Shown: one piece after another, positions 1 through 8,007 of the stretch
How positions within the stretch are numbered: position 1 is the stretch's first letter
Layout: every line of letters starts with the position of its first letter
From: Nitrososphaeraceae archaeon
Lineage (GTDB): Archaea; Thermoproteota; Nitrososphaeria; Nitrososphaerales; Nitrososphaeraceae
NCBI GenBank assembly: GCA_019246625.1
Contig: JAFAQB010000266.1
Coordinates: 1 to 64,000, forward strand
Length of the DNA: 64,000 nucleotides
Direction: 5' to 3'
Position numbers and translations under genes: made by a program
Notes under the pieces: model-generated
Database searches by the model: none
The model's input: only the letters and a program-made list of their open reading frames with translations
Told to the model about the DNA's origin: nothing

Positions 1-2
1 CT

Positions 3-113
3 TTCCTATACGAAGAAGATATTGAACTTCAAGTTTTCGAATCCAGAATTCATAAGCAAGCGACTGTAACCTATCTTGCAAAGTTTACTATCATTTTTTG
101 CAGGTCCGGCTAG
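3..113 (+). CDS. Possible 3' end of a gene cut by the left edge
   Basis: One frame stays open from the first bases of the window to a TAG at 111-113, giving 36 codons (FLYEEDIELQVFES...). The composition is protein-like, but there is no start and no recognisable motif, and a second frame is also open for 22 codons. It could be the tail of a gene lying to the left or a chance open frame. Confidence 0.2.
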   Translation, partial: FLYEEDIELQVFESRIHKQATVTYLAKFTIIFCRSG

Positions 114-308
114 GTCATAAAACAGAAGCAATAGCAGAACAGCAAAAAATAGCCGTATTAAGTTAAATTTACTTTGCCTAACTTAACTGGACCTCTAACT
201 TTTCAGTCATTTCTAATTATACGCTGATGTATTCATTAAACAACATTTATCAAATCTCGAGAAATAAGAGAAAACTTATTAATTTCAATCCATATTAAAT
301 AATTCTAA
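114..308. other. AT-rich gap, nothing recognised
   Basis: Non-coding stretch between a doubtful left-edge frame and the 3' end of the rhomboid gene. No tRNA, hairpin or convincing short gene was seen on either strand. Confidence 0.4.
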
Positions 309-1280
309 TTATTTTGTTAAATATATTTTTGCAATTCCGTTTAAGTAATGAATATATTTGACTGTAGGATTGATTGCCGTATCAGGCAATTTTACTAACA
401 TGTCGTATTTCCTTGATCCTGTCGCGATAATCCGTATGTTGCCACTTTCAGGTTCATAATTAGCCTGAATATTAGATGAATTAGCTACTCCTCGGATTTC
501 GGCTATGATTTCGTAGTAGTCAGGCCCTTCAATAATCTCTGGAGAAATTTGAGGAGCCGCATCTTCTATGCTAGGTCTTTCTTTTCTAATCGCGTTGCTT
601 TTCACTACAGGTTGCAGTCTTCCCCCTAATAATAATTTCCAAATGTAACCGCTTCCGACTCCTATTGCAAATCCACCGATATGAGCTAGATAAGCGATGC
701 CTCCACCAGAAGACCCCATGACCGCAAAGACGATCTGTAAAATAAACCAAAATGGTATGAATGCTAAAGCAGGGATACGGATAGAAGTTATAAAAAAAGC
801 TACAATAATGGTAAAAATCTTTGCTCTTGGAAACATTACTAGATAAGCGCCTAAAACTCCCGAAATGGCTCCCGAAGCACCTACAGCAGGAATTTCTCCA
901 CTACCACTATTGATTGCATAAATGCTATGTACAAAAGCAGCCAATAATCCCCATAAAATATAAGCTAATAAATATTTAATACGGCCAAACCTATCCTCAA
1001 TATTATCTCCAAATACAAACAAAAATACCATGTTCCCCGCTATATGAGCTATGCTCCCGTGTATGAACATAGAAGTTATGACCGATACCAGGTCGCCGGC
1101 TAGAAGAAATCTTGGAATAACACCATAGTTTGAAAAAATTTCTGCTACTACCTGTTCATTAGTAAAAAAACCTGTTACCTTTATCTCCCATATGAATACT
1201 ATTGCATTAATCACGATAAGAGTATAGTTAACATAGGGACGTCCATGAATACGATCTGTATCATCATGAATTGGAAACAT
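309..1280 (-). CDS. Rhomboid intramembrane serine protease with C-terminal Hsp20-like domain
   Basis: Six-helix rhomboid protease that cleaves transmembrane substrates inside the membrane. Counting from the ATG at 1280, the nucleophile is Ser136 in GASGAISG and the partner is His200 in AYLAHIGG. The usual loop HIAGNMVFLFVFGDNIEDRF lies at 79-98. After a basic linker (about 221-250), residues 252-323 look like a small heat shock (Hsp20/CS) beta-sandwich: YYEIIAEIRGV, a GNIRI strand, VKLPD and the final NGIAKIYL. An upstream in-frame ATG at 1310 would add ten residues, but a TATA-like TTATTTAAG sits immediately before it at 1311-1320, so transcription probably begins near 1287 and the ATG at 1280 is used. 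The protease call is firm; the Hsp20-like call rests on pattern only. Confidence 0.88.
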   Translation of the reverse strand: MFPIHDDTDRIHGRPYVNYTLIVINAIVFIWEIKVTGFFTNEQVVAEIFSNYGVIPRFLLAGDLVSVITSMFIHGSIAHIAGNMVFLFVFGDNIEDRFGRIKYLLAYILWGLLAAFVHSIYAINSGSGEIPAVGASGAISGVLGAYLVMFPRAKIFTIIVAFFITSIRIPALAFIPFWFILQIVFAVMGSSGGGIAYLAHIGGFAIGVGSGYIWKLLLGGRLQPVVKSNAIRKERPSIEDAAPQISPEIIEGPDYYEIIAEIRGVANSSNIQANYEPESGNIRIIATGSRKYDMLVKLPDTAINPTVKYIHYLNGIAKIYLTK

Positions 1281-1340
1281 TATTATTTTATTTCTCTTTG
1301 TAAGAAACATCTTAAATAAGTCTTATCTCATGTCTATTGA

Positions 1341-1505
1341 TTAAAATCCTCCAAAAGGATTTGGGTTTGAAATATTGCCATCTTTTTCACTGTGAGCCTT
1401 CTTTGTATGTCTCTTTAACCTTTCTTTATTCTCAAACGTCGCGTTACAATACTTGCACCGTAAATTTTCCTGCTTTCCTTGGTCTTTTTTCCAAAATAAG
1501 CGCAT
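1341..1505 (-). CDS. 54-residue C2H2 zinc-finger protein
   Basis: Short gene read by hand on the minus strand from ATG 1505 to TAA 1341. Residues 17-38 form one classical C2H2 finger: CKYC, a 12-residue spacer with F and L at the expected places, then HTKKAH. The N-terminus is basic (MRLFWKKDQGKQ) and the C-terminus is a loose NPNPFGGF tail. Single-finger proteins of this size are known in Thaumarchaeota and are presumed nucleic-acid binding; the target is unknown. It lies 60 bases upstream of the rhomboid start on the same strand and may be co-transcribed with it. Confidence 0.75.
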   Translation of the reverse strand: MRLFWKKDQGKQENLRCKYCNATFENKERLKRHTKKAHSEKDGNISNPNPFGGF

Positions 1506-1600
1506 ATTAAAATGTTGTCTCTAAATATAACCCTATTGATTAAAGTTACGTTTTTCAACGTGTGTTTTCCACGTGTTTATCTCACTATAAAAAATAAAGT

Positions 1601-1831
1601 TCACTCCATAACAATCATCGTGAGAGTTGATTTAACACCATTTAATTTTCTTAATTTCCAAGTGATTGTCTCTTTAACCTTCTCCATCGTATCTGATTCA
1701 ACCTGAGCAACTATGTCATAGACGCCATACACCTGAAATACCTCTTTTACTCCCTCGAGTTTTCTAAGCTCACCTACAATCGAGTCTTCGCTTCCCAGCT
1801 CGGCGTTCATCAATACAAAGGCTTTTGGCAT
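1601..1831 (-). CDS. Stand-alone Lrp/AsnC ligand-binding (RAM) domain protein
   Basis: 76 residues forming only the ACT-like effector domain of Lrp/AsnC regulators: MPKAFVLMNAELGSED, then VYGVYDIVAQVES and a closing beta strand. The N-terminal helix-turn-helix is absent, so it should not bind DNA alone. Such SARD/RAM-only proteins are common in archaea and are thought to bind amino acids or to form mixed oligomers with full-length Lrp regulators. Single gene, with gaps of about 100 bases on both sides. Confidence 0.85.
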   Translation of the reverse strand: MPKAFVLMNAELGSEDSIVGELRKLEGVKEVFQVYGVYDIVAQVESDTMEKVKETITWKLRKLNGVKSTLTMIVME

Positions 1832-1943
1832 ATGCCTTATTGAAGAATGAAATATAAAAACATGATGTGATAGGGATGTGTTTGTGTAAAAGGAGTAACA
1901 CGACTATTGATTATATAGATTGTACTCTTAAATTGATTTCGAT

Positions 1944-2195
1944 CTATAGTATATGTTCTATTGCTTTTTGAATATCTCCTGCATCGATTATGTTTCCTGC
2001 CATCATTGCTTCAAGTAGCCTTAGGACTATCAATTCTCCTGTAGCCCCAGCAATTGTTTGCGGGACAATAACACAAACATCGTCTACGATTATGGTAACT
2101 TCGTTGTCTTGTGATCCACTCCAATCTTTTGGTATACCTATGTAATAGTAGTTTGAATCAGAATTGCTTAGGTCTTGATACAGAATTTGAACCAT
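1944..2195 (-). CDS. Hypothetical 83-residue protein
   Basis: Not recognised. The protein is acidic, with a beta-rich first half (NYYYIGIPKDWSGSQ, then EVTIIVDDVCVIVPQTI) and an alpha-helical second half (GELIVLRLLEAMMAGNIIDA). It has a clear ATG and good codon use. No membrane segment or metal motif is visible. It stands alone between the Lrp-like gene and a regulator on the same strand. Confidence 0.65.
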   Translation of the reverse strand: MVQILYQDLSNSDSNYYYIGIPKDWSGSQDNEVTIIVDDVCVIVPQTIAGATGELIVLRLLEAMMAGNIIDAGDIQKAIEHIL

Positions 2196-2326
2196 TGGTA
2201 TAATTGTTTTGGGTGCCTTAAATTCTTAATTGTTGTATATCAAAATGGTTTAGAATAGTATAACATAATTTGACAAGTGTATGCACGTATTGATTCTGAT
2301 CAAAATCATGTAACGTAAAAGGATAT

Positions 2327-3136
2327 TTAAATTTCCGGCTTTAGTTTGCCCTCATCAAACGGTCCTGCCTTTTCCCACATGTATTCATAAAAGTCTTCAC
2401 ACCAATAATGAAATTCTATATCCTCACTATAAAACATCACATCCAAATCCGGCTCTCCCTTGAGGTTAGGAAACATCACACAAGCTTGCTTTTCGTTAAA
2501 AATTGTCATTACTTGTACTTTGTCAAGCATACGTCTTTCAACCAGCCCTTTGGAAATTAGTTTGTGCCAACCAATTCTTTGTAGTATTTCACTTCTTCCC
2601 CTGGGTATCACCGCATTCTTTGCAAATATATATGAAAATTTAACCCCAGATTGTACTCTGGCGCCTATTATTTCTATAAGGTCAAGTGGTACCTGCGACA
2701 TTATCTCTTTGATATATTTGTCCGAATCAGTATAAAGCATCTTCCAACGTTGCAGGATCGCCATCACTCCATGAACAACTTCGCAATCATGGAGAGCCCC
2801 GATCCTTTGTATAAATTTTAAAGGTAATTCACCCATAGCGTGATCAAGGAAATATTCTTTGTGTTCAAATACAAAATCGTAGCTTGGAATAAGTGATACA
2901 ATTGTCTTTCCATATGGAGTCAGGACAAGATCACCTTCGCCATCTTTTGATACTAATCCAGACTCTATCAATCGCATCATATTTCTATGTGCTTCCTGTA
3001 AGGTGGCGTCAAGTTCTATAGCAATTTGAGAAAGCCGGTATCGTTTCTGGCTTAGTTTATTTAACATCGACAGACGTATATTGCCAGCAAGTTCGAAAAA
3101 TAGAGAGCCAGCTCCCTCTTCCGACTGTTCTGACAT
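2327..3136 (-). CDS. Winged-helix transcriptional regulator, archaeal COG4742 type
   Basis: 269 residues. The N-terminal 85 residues make an ArsR-like winged helix: LAGNIRLSMLNKLSQKRYRLSQIAIEL with a recognition helix at QEAHRNMMRLIESGLV, followed by a wing (DGEGDLVLTPYGK). The rest resembles the FilR1/DUF1724 sensor domain of methanogen regulators, with LDLIEIIGARVQSGVKFSYI, the stretch VIPRGRSEIL and an acidic C-terminus. Its effector is unknown. Transcribed alone, with a 206-base promoter region upstream shared with nothing obvious. Confidence 0.8.
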   Translation of the reverse strand: MSEQSEEGAGSLFFELAGNIRLSMLNKLSQKRYRLSQIAIELDATLQEAHRNMMRLIESGLVSKDGEGDLVLTPYGKTIVSLIPSYDFVFEHKEYFLDHAMGELPLKFIQRIGALHDCEVVHGVMAILQRWKMLYTDSDKYIKEIMSQVPLDLIEIIGARVQSGVKFSYIFAKNAVIPRGRSEILQRIGWHKLISKGLVERRMLDKVQVMTIFNEKQACVMFPNLKGEPDLDVMFYSEDIEFHYWCEDFYEYMWEKAGPFDEGKLKPEI

Positions 3137-3343
3137 TTAATTGACAATTTGTAACTCTCGGATTTAAACTTGCTAACTCCAATGTCCAAGAAGAACACCA
3201 GGGATGTCTTCTAATGTAGGACGTGGCGGTAACCATAAGATCCTACGATCACATTTTTAGAAGCATGTAATATCAATCATACCAAATATTGCATAACAAG
3301 ACATTTAATCCATAATTTAGTCACGATCGTTATTGGTTTTAAT

Positions 3344-4648
3344 CTATGGCGAAACTCGAGAGATGGTTCGTGGAAAGAGCACTGTATCTTTTATATCTTC
3401 AATATTCGTTATCCATCTTATGAAACGCTCTATTCCCATTCCGAATCCGCCATGAGGAACCGAACCGTATTTTCTCAGATCCAAATACCATTGGTATGTA
3501 GCTGCATCCAGACCCTCTTGTTTTATTCTTCTTGTTAGTGTCATGATATCATCTTCTCTCAATCCTCCGCTCGTGATTTCTCCAAATCCTTGAGGAGCCA
3601 GCATATCTGCGGCTAATCCTCTTCCATGACATTGAACATCTTCTTTAACATAGAAAGGTTTCAGTTCGAGGGGGTAGCCAATGATGAAAATTGGATTAGA
3701 GTGACTCTTTGTAAGTTCTCGTTCTGAATCAATATTAAGATCATCCCCCCATTGTATGATACGTTTCTTTCCATTATCTTCTATCCTAAATTCATTCCTT
3801 TGCAGAATTTCAATAGCCTTTTCATATGATATTCTGTCAAATGGTGTTTGAATTCCTTTAAGTTCACTGATATCCGACCTCAACAAATTTAGTTCTTCAA
3901 ATCTTTCATTGATAATATTTCCAATAAGGTATGAAATTAGTTGTTCTTGTATCCTCAAAATATCTTCCAAACTTACCCATGGAGCTTCCAATTCAAGATG
4001 GGAAAATTCCGTAAGATGCCGAATCGTTCTAGATTTTTCTGCTCTAAAAGATGGGGCGAGACTCCATACAGGCCCCAAAGAAAATATCATTGCTTCGAGA
4101 TATAGTTGTGCGCTTTGTGAAAGATAGACATCCTCATCAAAATATCTCAGTTTAAAAAGAGTCGAACCACCCTCGACTGCACTCTTAACTATGATAGGGG
4201 CTGTCACTTCCATCCAATTGTTTTCGATAAACCATTGACGTGCGAATTTCATGGTCGAAGATCGGATCTTGGCTATTGCAATCATCCGTCGGGTCCTTAG
4301 CGCAAGATGCCTGTTATTCAACAATAGCTCAGCACTCTGGTACTGACCTATCGGAAAATCAACCTGAGCAATATTAAATGTCTTAAGGTCAATTCCTTTT
4401 ATTTCATAACCTCCTTCTGGAGCCCTTGTATCTTTCTGTAATAAACCATTGATTTCGATAGAGGATTCGAGTGTGATATGAGAAGTCTTTTCAGACGGGA
4501 ATATAGTCTGGATAATACCGCCACGGTCATCACGGATAACAATAAAGGTATTTTCCTTTTGTTTACGTAAGCGATGCACCCAACCTCTAACTTTAACCCT
4601 CTTCCCAATATACTCGAATGACTTGATGTCATTACATCTAAGTGACAT
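3344..4648 (-). CDS. asnS: Asparaginyl-tRNA synthetase
   Basis: Class II aminoacyl-tRNA synthetase that charges tRNA-Asn. An OB-fold anticodon-binding domain occupies residues 1-100 (KVRGWVHRLRKQKENTFIVI). The catalytic core carries motif 2 (PSFRAEKSRTIRHLTEFSHL) and motif 3 (GGFGMGIERFIRW). The body pattern VEGGSTLFKLRYFDEDVYLS, the asparagine-type active-site wording and the ending TVLFPRTISRVSP match archaeal AsnRS rather than AspRS. At 434 residues it is full length. The presence of this enzyme means Asn-tRNA is made directly here; a tRNA-Asn gene lies at 62371. Confidence 0.93.
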   Translation of the reverse strand: MSLRCNDIKSFEYIGKRVKVRGWVHRLRKQKENTFIVIRDDRGGIIQTIFPSEKTSHITLESSIEINGLLQKDTRAPEGGYEIKGIDLKTFNIAQVDFPIGQYQSAELLLNNRHLALRTRRMIAIAKIRSSTMKFARQWFIENNWMEVTAPIIVKSAVEGGSTLFKLRYFDEDVYLSQSAQLYLEAMIFSLGPVWSLAPSFRAEKSRTIRHLTEFSHLELEAPWVSLEDILRIQEQLISYLIGNIINERFEELNLLRSDISELKGIQTPFDRISYEKAIEILQRNEFRIEDNGKKRIIQWGDDLNIDSERELTKSHSNPIFIIGYPLELKPFYVKEDVQCHGRGLAADMLAPQGFGEITSGGLREDDIMTLTRRIKQEGLDAATYQWYLDLRKYGSVPHGGFGMGIERFIRWITNIEDIKDTVLFPRTISRVSP

Positions 4649-4780
4649 TGTTGTTTATACAAATTTCAAAAGTTAAAGACATTACTATATCTTCAATTTC
4701 GTTTGTATCAACAATACACTCTTGCGTTATGATTCTATCTTTTGTAGGTATTAGATACAAACCTCGTGTTTTGATGTCAT

Positions 4781-4804
4781 TACTGCTTTGCATAGAAAGC
4801 AGTA
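4781..4804. promoter_or_regulatory. Perfect 9-bp hairpin upstream of the Rieske gene
   Basis: TACTGCTTT and its exact complement AAAGCAGTA are separated by the six-base loop gcatag, ending 51 bases before the Rieske start codon. It could be a regulator site or an RNA hairpin in the leader; the strand of action is not known. Confidence 0.5.
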
Positions 4805-4855
4805 GCTAATCTATTAGTATGTTAGTATGATCAGCTAATTGGCATGCTCTGAAAG

Positions 4856-5248
4856 ATGAATACAGTTTATAAAACGTTTTTGTCTATAAACAATATGCTT
4901 TATCCAGTTTGCAGGAGCAATGAGATAAAAGAGCACAGCATGGCAGTTTTCACAATCCATCACACAGATGTTCTAGTGGGAAGAACAAATGGAATATTAT
5001 TCGCGTGCAATAACTCTTGTCCTCATAGAGGCGCTTCACTTTCTAAAGGCGAATTTAACAAAAATAATATTGTTTGTTACATGCATGGGTACGAATTCAA
5101 CATAGTTACAGGAAATTTAGAATCTATGAAGTCATGGAAAAAGGACGATGCGTGGATGGAGCAAAGCCAAGAATGGAGAAAGGCAGGTAACTTAACATTG
5201 TATAAGGTCATCGAGATGAGTGGAATCGTCTATGTGGAACTGAATTAA
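4856..5248 (+). CDS. Rieske [2Fe-2S] ferredoxin-like protein
   Basis: 130 residues with both cluster-binding boxes: CPHRGASLS at about 57-65 and CYMHGYEFN about 16 residues later, giving the CxH and CxxH ligands. There is no membrane segment, so it should be a soluble electron-transfer protein or the ferredoxin partner of an oxygenase. No oxygenase subunit is adjacent. It is divergent from asnS with a 207-base gap that contains a hairpin. Confidence 0.88.
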   Translation: MNTVYKTFLSINNMLYPVCRSNEIKEHSMAVFTIHHTDVLVGRTNGILFACNNSCPHRGASLSKGEFNKNNIVCYMHGYEFNIVTGNLESMKSWKKDDAWMEQSQEWRKAGNLTLYKVIEMSGIVYVELN

Positions 5249-5361
5249 TTATTAAAAAAATATACAATTGAATTTACTTTTTATTGCGGTTTAGCATTGC
5301 GCAGCTACCCATTATACCAAGAATTAAAATGACTTATTGCAATGCGAAAAATAAGTCACGT

Positions 5362-5508
5362 TTACTCTGGTACAGAGTCTGAAATTAATTTTCCGTTCTG
5401 CACTTTGACGAAAAGGAATCTATTATCTTTAAAAATCAATGTAATTTCTTCGTTACTTTCTTCAACGTCAAGGAGTTCCTGACCTTTTATTCCATCAAAC
5501 TTAGCCAT
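5362..5508 (-). CDS. Small acidic hypothetical protein, 48 residues
   Basis: Found by hand on the minus strand. It starts MAKFDGIKGQELLDVEES, continues with alternating beta strands (EEITLIFKDN, RFLFVKVQNG) and ends SDSVPE. The pattern suggests a compact beta protein. No family recognised. The charged, ordered composition and clean ATG argue for a real gene. Confidence 0.55.
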   Translation of the reverse strand: MAKFDGIKGQELLDVEESNEEITLIFKDNRFLFVKVQNGKLISDSVPE

Positions 5509-5823
5509 ACTTATATCATTTGTCAAAGGATCTATTTAGAGTAATAAGTTGATATCTAAGAAAGATGGGTTGTAGATAGATATATCCTTTTTAGAACTTC
5601 AAAATTGACCCTAATTTTTTGTTATGCTAACAGTGTCTGTAAGCTTGGCAGTTCTATGCATATTGGTCTTCTTTAGCTAATTTTTGTGCCGTATCCCATT
5701 AAAAACTCGTTGCAATGTCCTCAGGTTGCATTATAAGTTAAGTATCATATTATTCATCTACAAACCCAGTCTTAATCACGAAGAGATGAAGATATTTTGT
5801 ATACCTAAATTAAGATACTTAAC
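5509..5823. other. Gap holding a long-armed inverted repeat
   Basis: No convincing gene on either strand. The main content is the inverted repeat at 5733-5746 and 5814-5827, described separately. A short plus-strand open frame through it has no coding character. Confidence 0.5.
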
Positions 5824-5827
5824 TTAT
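5733..5827. repeat. 14-bp perfect inverted repeat with nested 7-bp repeat
   Basis: ATAAGTTAAGTATC at 5733-5746 is exactly complementary to GATACTTAACTTAT at 5814-5827, with a 67-base spacer. Inside it TTCATCT (5753-5759) pairs with AGATGAA (5784-5790). The right arm includes the stop codon of the next gene (5824-5826). It could be a bidirectional terminator hairpin or a miniature element end pair. Confidence 0.6.
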
Positions 5828-6348
5828 TTCATACAAAGAACTTCTGCAATATTTGAATGTGTGGAGATCACAGTGGGTTCAGTGTAACTATGTTTACCCC
5901 ATCTAACCTTAATGTTAGCAACTAGATTGTGTCTCCCAGATTTCAGATCATTTCCATTTACTTCAATTACTTTTTTTACATCAAAAAGCAGTGCTTTCGC
6001 TTCGTCAACGTTCAACGGATAAAAAGGCTGATCGTCTTTAATAATTGAGATCCAGATTCTATGTGGAATTTTAGGATTTCGTGTCCAGAACATTACTGCT
6101 TTCCTGATAAATTTTAATGGAAGTATTGTTTTCCTCCCTGATTTCAAACATACTTCGATGGTCATTCTAAAGGCATTATCATGTCTATTGTATGCCCTTT
6201 CCCAATTGTTCTGATCAAAAACTTCTCTAATTTCTCCAGTTATTTTGAAACCCAGACTTAATGTGAGGACTTCATCTACTTTGAGTTTATCCTGAGATTT
6301 AGACAATACAGCATCCTCAATGATACTGACCATTAAGAATTTAGTCAT
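5824..6348 (-). CDS. Hypothetical 174-residue protein
   Basis: Not recognised. Soluble, basic and mixed alpha/beta, with strands such as FRMTIEVCLKSGRKTILPL and a C-terminal NIKVRWGKHSYTEPTVI that reads like a beta-sandwich edge. No signal peptide or metal motif. It is divergent from the rpo11 gene with only 40 bases between starts, so the two share a promoter region. The stop codon lies inside an inverted repeat. Confidence 0.7.
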   Translation of the reverse strand: MTKFLMVSIIEDAVLSKSQDKLKVDEVLTLSLGFKITGEIREVFDQNNWERAYNRHDNAFRMTIEVCLKSGRKTILPLKFIRKAVMFWTRNPKIPHRIWISIIKDDQPFYPLNVDEAKALLFDVKKVIEVNGNDLKSGRHNLVANIKVRWGKHSYTEPTVISTHSNIAEVLCMK

Positions 6349-6388
6349 ATGGTATAATTTATATCCTCAATAAGTAGTTGTCTGTGTT

Positions 6389-6664
6389 ATGCTTGCGGAG
6401 ATTGCAGACATAAAAGACAACGAACTTGAATTGAAACTTCAGGAGGAGGACATTTCAATCATGTACATTATACAGCACGAGCTTTTAAAGCAACCAAATG
6501 TTGAATTTGCAGGTGTAATGCTTAAGCATCCTCTCATTAAGGATTATGTCCTCCGGCTTTTAACGACCATTGATCCAATAGAAGCAGTTCAAGATGCGTC
6601 TCTCTCTGCATCAAAATATGCGGAAGATTTGGCCAGCACACTAAGAGAAAAATTGAAGAAATGA
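6389..6664 (+). CDS. rpoL: RNA polymerase subunit Rpo11 (RpoL)
   Basis: 91 residues, the usual length for the archaeal L subunit that pairs with Rpo3 in the polymerase assembly platform. It shows the dimerisation core ELELKLQEEDISIMYIIQHE and the LKHPLIKDYVLRLLT segment of the Rpo11/Rpb11 family. It is followed after 16 bases by transcription factor S, so two RNA polymerase-related genes sit together. Confidence 0.92.
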   Translation: MLAEIADIKDNELELKLQEEDISIMYIIQHELLKQPNVEFAGVMLKHPLIKDYVLRLLTTIDPIEAVQDASLSASKYAEDLASTLREKLKK

Positions 6665-6680
6665 TAAGAGGTCGTCCTTC

Positions 6681-7022
6681 TTGAGGTTTTGCCCTAATTG
6701 CGAAACACGAATGAAGCCCAGGATTGAACAAGGTGTTGTGTTATGTCCAAAGTGTGGTTTTACAGCAGAAAAAGACCAACATGAACCATTATCTAAGACA
6801 AAGAAATTAATGGCATCGCCGGAAAATAACTCTGGAAGCTCGCTTAAAATTATGGATTCGGATAATGTTCCTAGTGCCTTACCTACAACAACCATCGACT
6901 GCCCTAAATGTGGAAATAATGTTGCATTCTGGTGGATGTTGCAAACAAGATCAGCTGATGAAGCCACTACACAATTTTATCGATGTACCGAATGTAGCCA
7001 CACATGGAGAAATTACTCTTGA
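6681..7022 (+). CDS. tfs: Transcript cleavage factor TFS
   Basis: 113 residues with two zinc ribbons. The N-terminal one (CPNC near the start, CPKC about residue 23) resembles Rpb9. The C-terminal one (CPKCG, then YRCTECSHTWR) is TFIIS-like and includes the acidic catalytic tip RSADEATTQF that enters the polymerase active site to cleave backtracked RNA. The start is TTG at 6681, just after a GAGGTCG stretch; no ATG is available. Likely co-transcribed with rpoL. Confidence 0.92.
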   Translation: MRFCPNCETRMKPRIEQGVVLCPKCGFTAEKDQHEPLSKTKKLMASPENNSGSSLKIMDSDNVPSALPTTTIDCPKCGNNVAFWWMLQTRSADEATTQFYRCTECSHTWRNYS

Positions 7023-7223
7023 CTTCCTTTCTTTTACCCGTTTCCTTCAGCAATGCTATAAATTCGATTTGGGATTGTTTTCTGCTAGATATTAATAATT
7101 ATATTGATAGCACAATTTCGTGAAATACTAAAGATTAGTATTCCGAGGAAGAAGTCACCATTCAACCAATCAATGATAGTAATGTTTAAAATCTGTAAAT
7201 GTTAGGCACATCATTGAGATAGT

Positions 7224-7976
7224 TTGGTATTCCTGGCTAAGACAAAGTCGCCTGATGAGTGGAAAGCCGTGACATCTGCAATTTCAACTCTTGTAGATGA
7301 GGCAACATTCGAAGCTACTAAGGAGGGTGTATCCTTTAGAGGAATGGATCCATCACATGTAGCACTTATAGACATTCACTGGCCAAACTCTGCATTCCAA
7401 ACATATGACTGTGATGCAACGATAAAATTCGGAGTGAGAGTAGATGAATTCTCAAAGCTTGTCCGACGCGCTGATAAGAAAGATGCAATGGAAGTTACAG
7501 TCGGAAATGATAGTATGCTTCATATCAAAATTTCCAATAGTTATAGAAAGGAATATAAAATGAGACTAATTGAGGGTTCCTCTAGTTCTACTCCATTACC
7601 AAAGCTGAATTTCAATTCTAAGGTGGTATTGACTGCGAGTGCATTCGATAAAATTCTCTCAGATGTTCAGGTAGTTTCTGAATATATTTCAATTGAGTCA
7701 AAGCACAAGCAGGTACAATTTTTGGGTAAAGGTGATTCTGGCGAAGCGGATATAATTATAGAATCCGGAAGTGAAGGGTTGGAAGAACTAGATGTCCAAG
7801 AAGAGAGCAAGGGTACATACAGTCTAGATTATCTATCCAAAATTACAAAAGCTGTGAGCACAGCTGGTGGATCAGTAGCGGCTGAATATTCAACCAAAAT
7901 GCCGCTTAGATTAGAGTTCAGAGTAGCAAACATTGGAAGGATACACTTTTATCTCGCACCAAGAGTGCAAGATTGA
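7224..7976 (+). CDS. pcn: DNA polymerase sliding clamp PCNA
   Basis: 250 residues, the usual size. The protein has the two-fold clamp pattern, including VSFRGMDPSHVALIDIHWPN, the interdomain connector region and the C-terminal APRVQD. It forms the trimeric ring that tethers replicative polymerases, FEN1 and ligase. The start is TTG at 7224. It is followed after 31 bases by aspartokinase. Confidence 0.95.
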   Translation: MVFLAKTKSPDEWKAVTSAISTLVDEATFEATKEGVSFRGMDPSHVALIDIHWPNSAFQTYDCDATIKFGVRVDEFSKLVRRADKKDAMEVTVGNDSMLHIKISNSYRKEYKMRLIEGSSSSTPLPKLNFNSKVVLTASAFDKILSDVQVVSEYISIESKHKQVQFLGKGDSGEADIIIESGSEGLEELDVQEESKGTYSLDYLSKITKAVSTAGGSVAAEYSTKMPLRLEFRVANIGRIHFYLAPRVQD

Positions 7977-8007
7977 AATCTAAAGGTAAAGCACAGATGA
8001 TTTAATC

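Noticed and set aside
1512-1706. Plus-strand open frame of 64 codons
   Set aside because: Antisense to the well-supported Lrp/AsnC ligand-domain gene.
4399-4662. Minus-strand open frame of 87 codons
   Set aside because: Alternate frame inside the 5' part of asnS.
5684-5887. Plus-strand open frame of 67 codons
   Set aside because: Crosses both arms of the inverted repeat and the 3' end of the gene on the other strand; no coding character.
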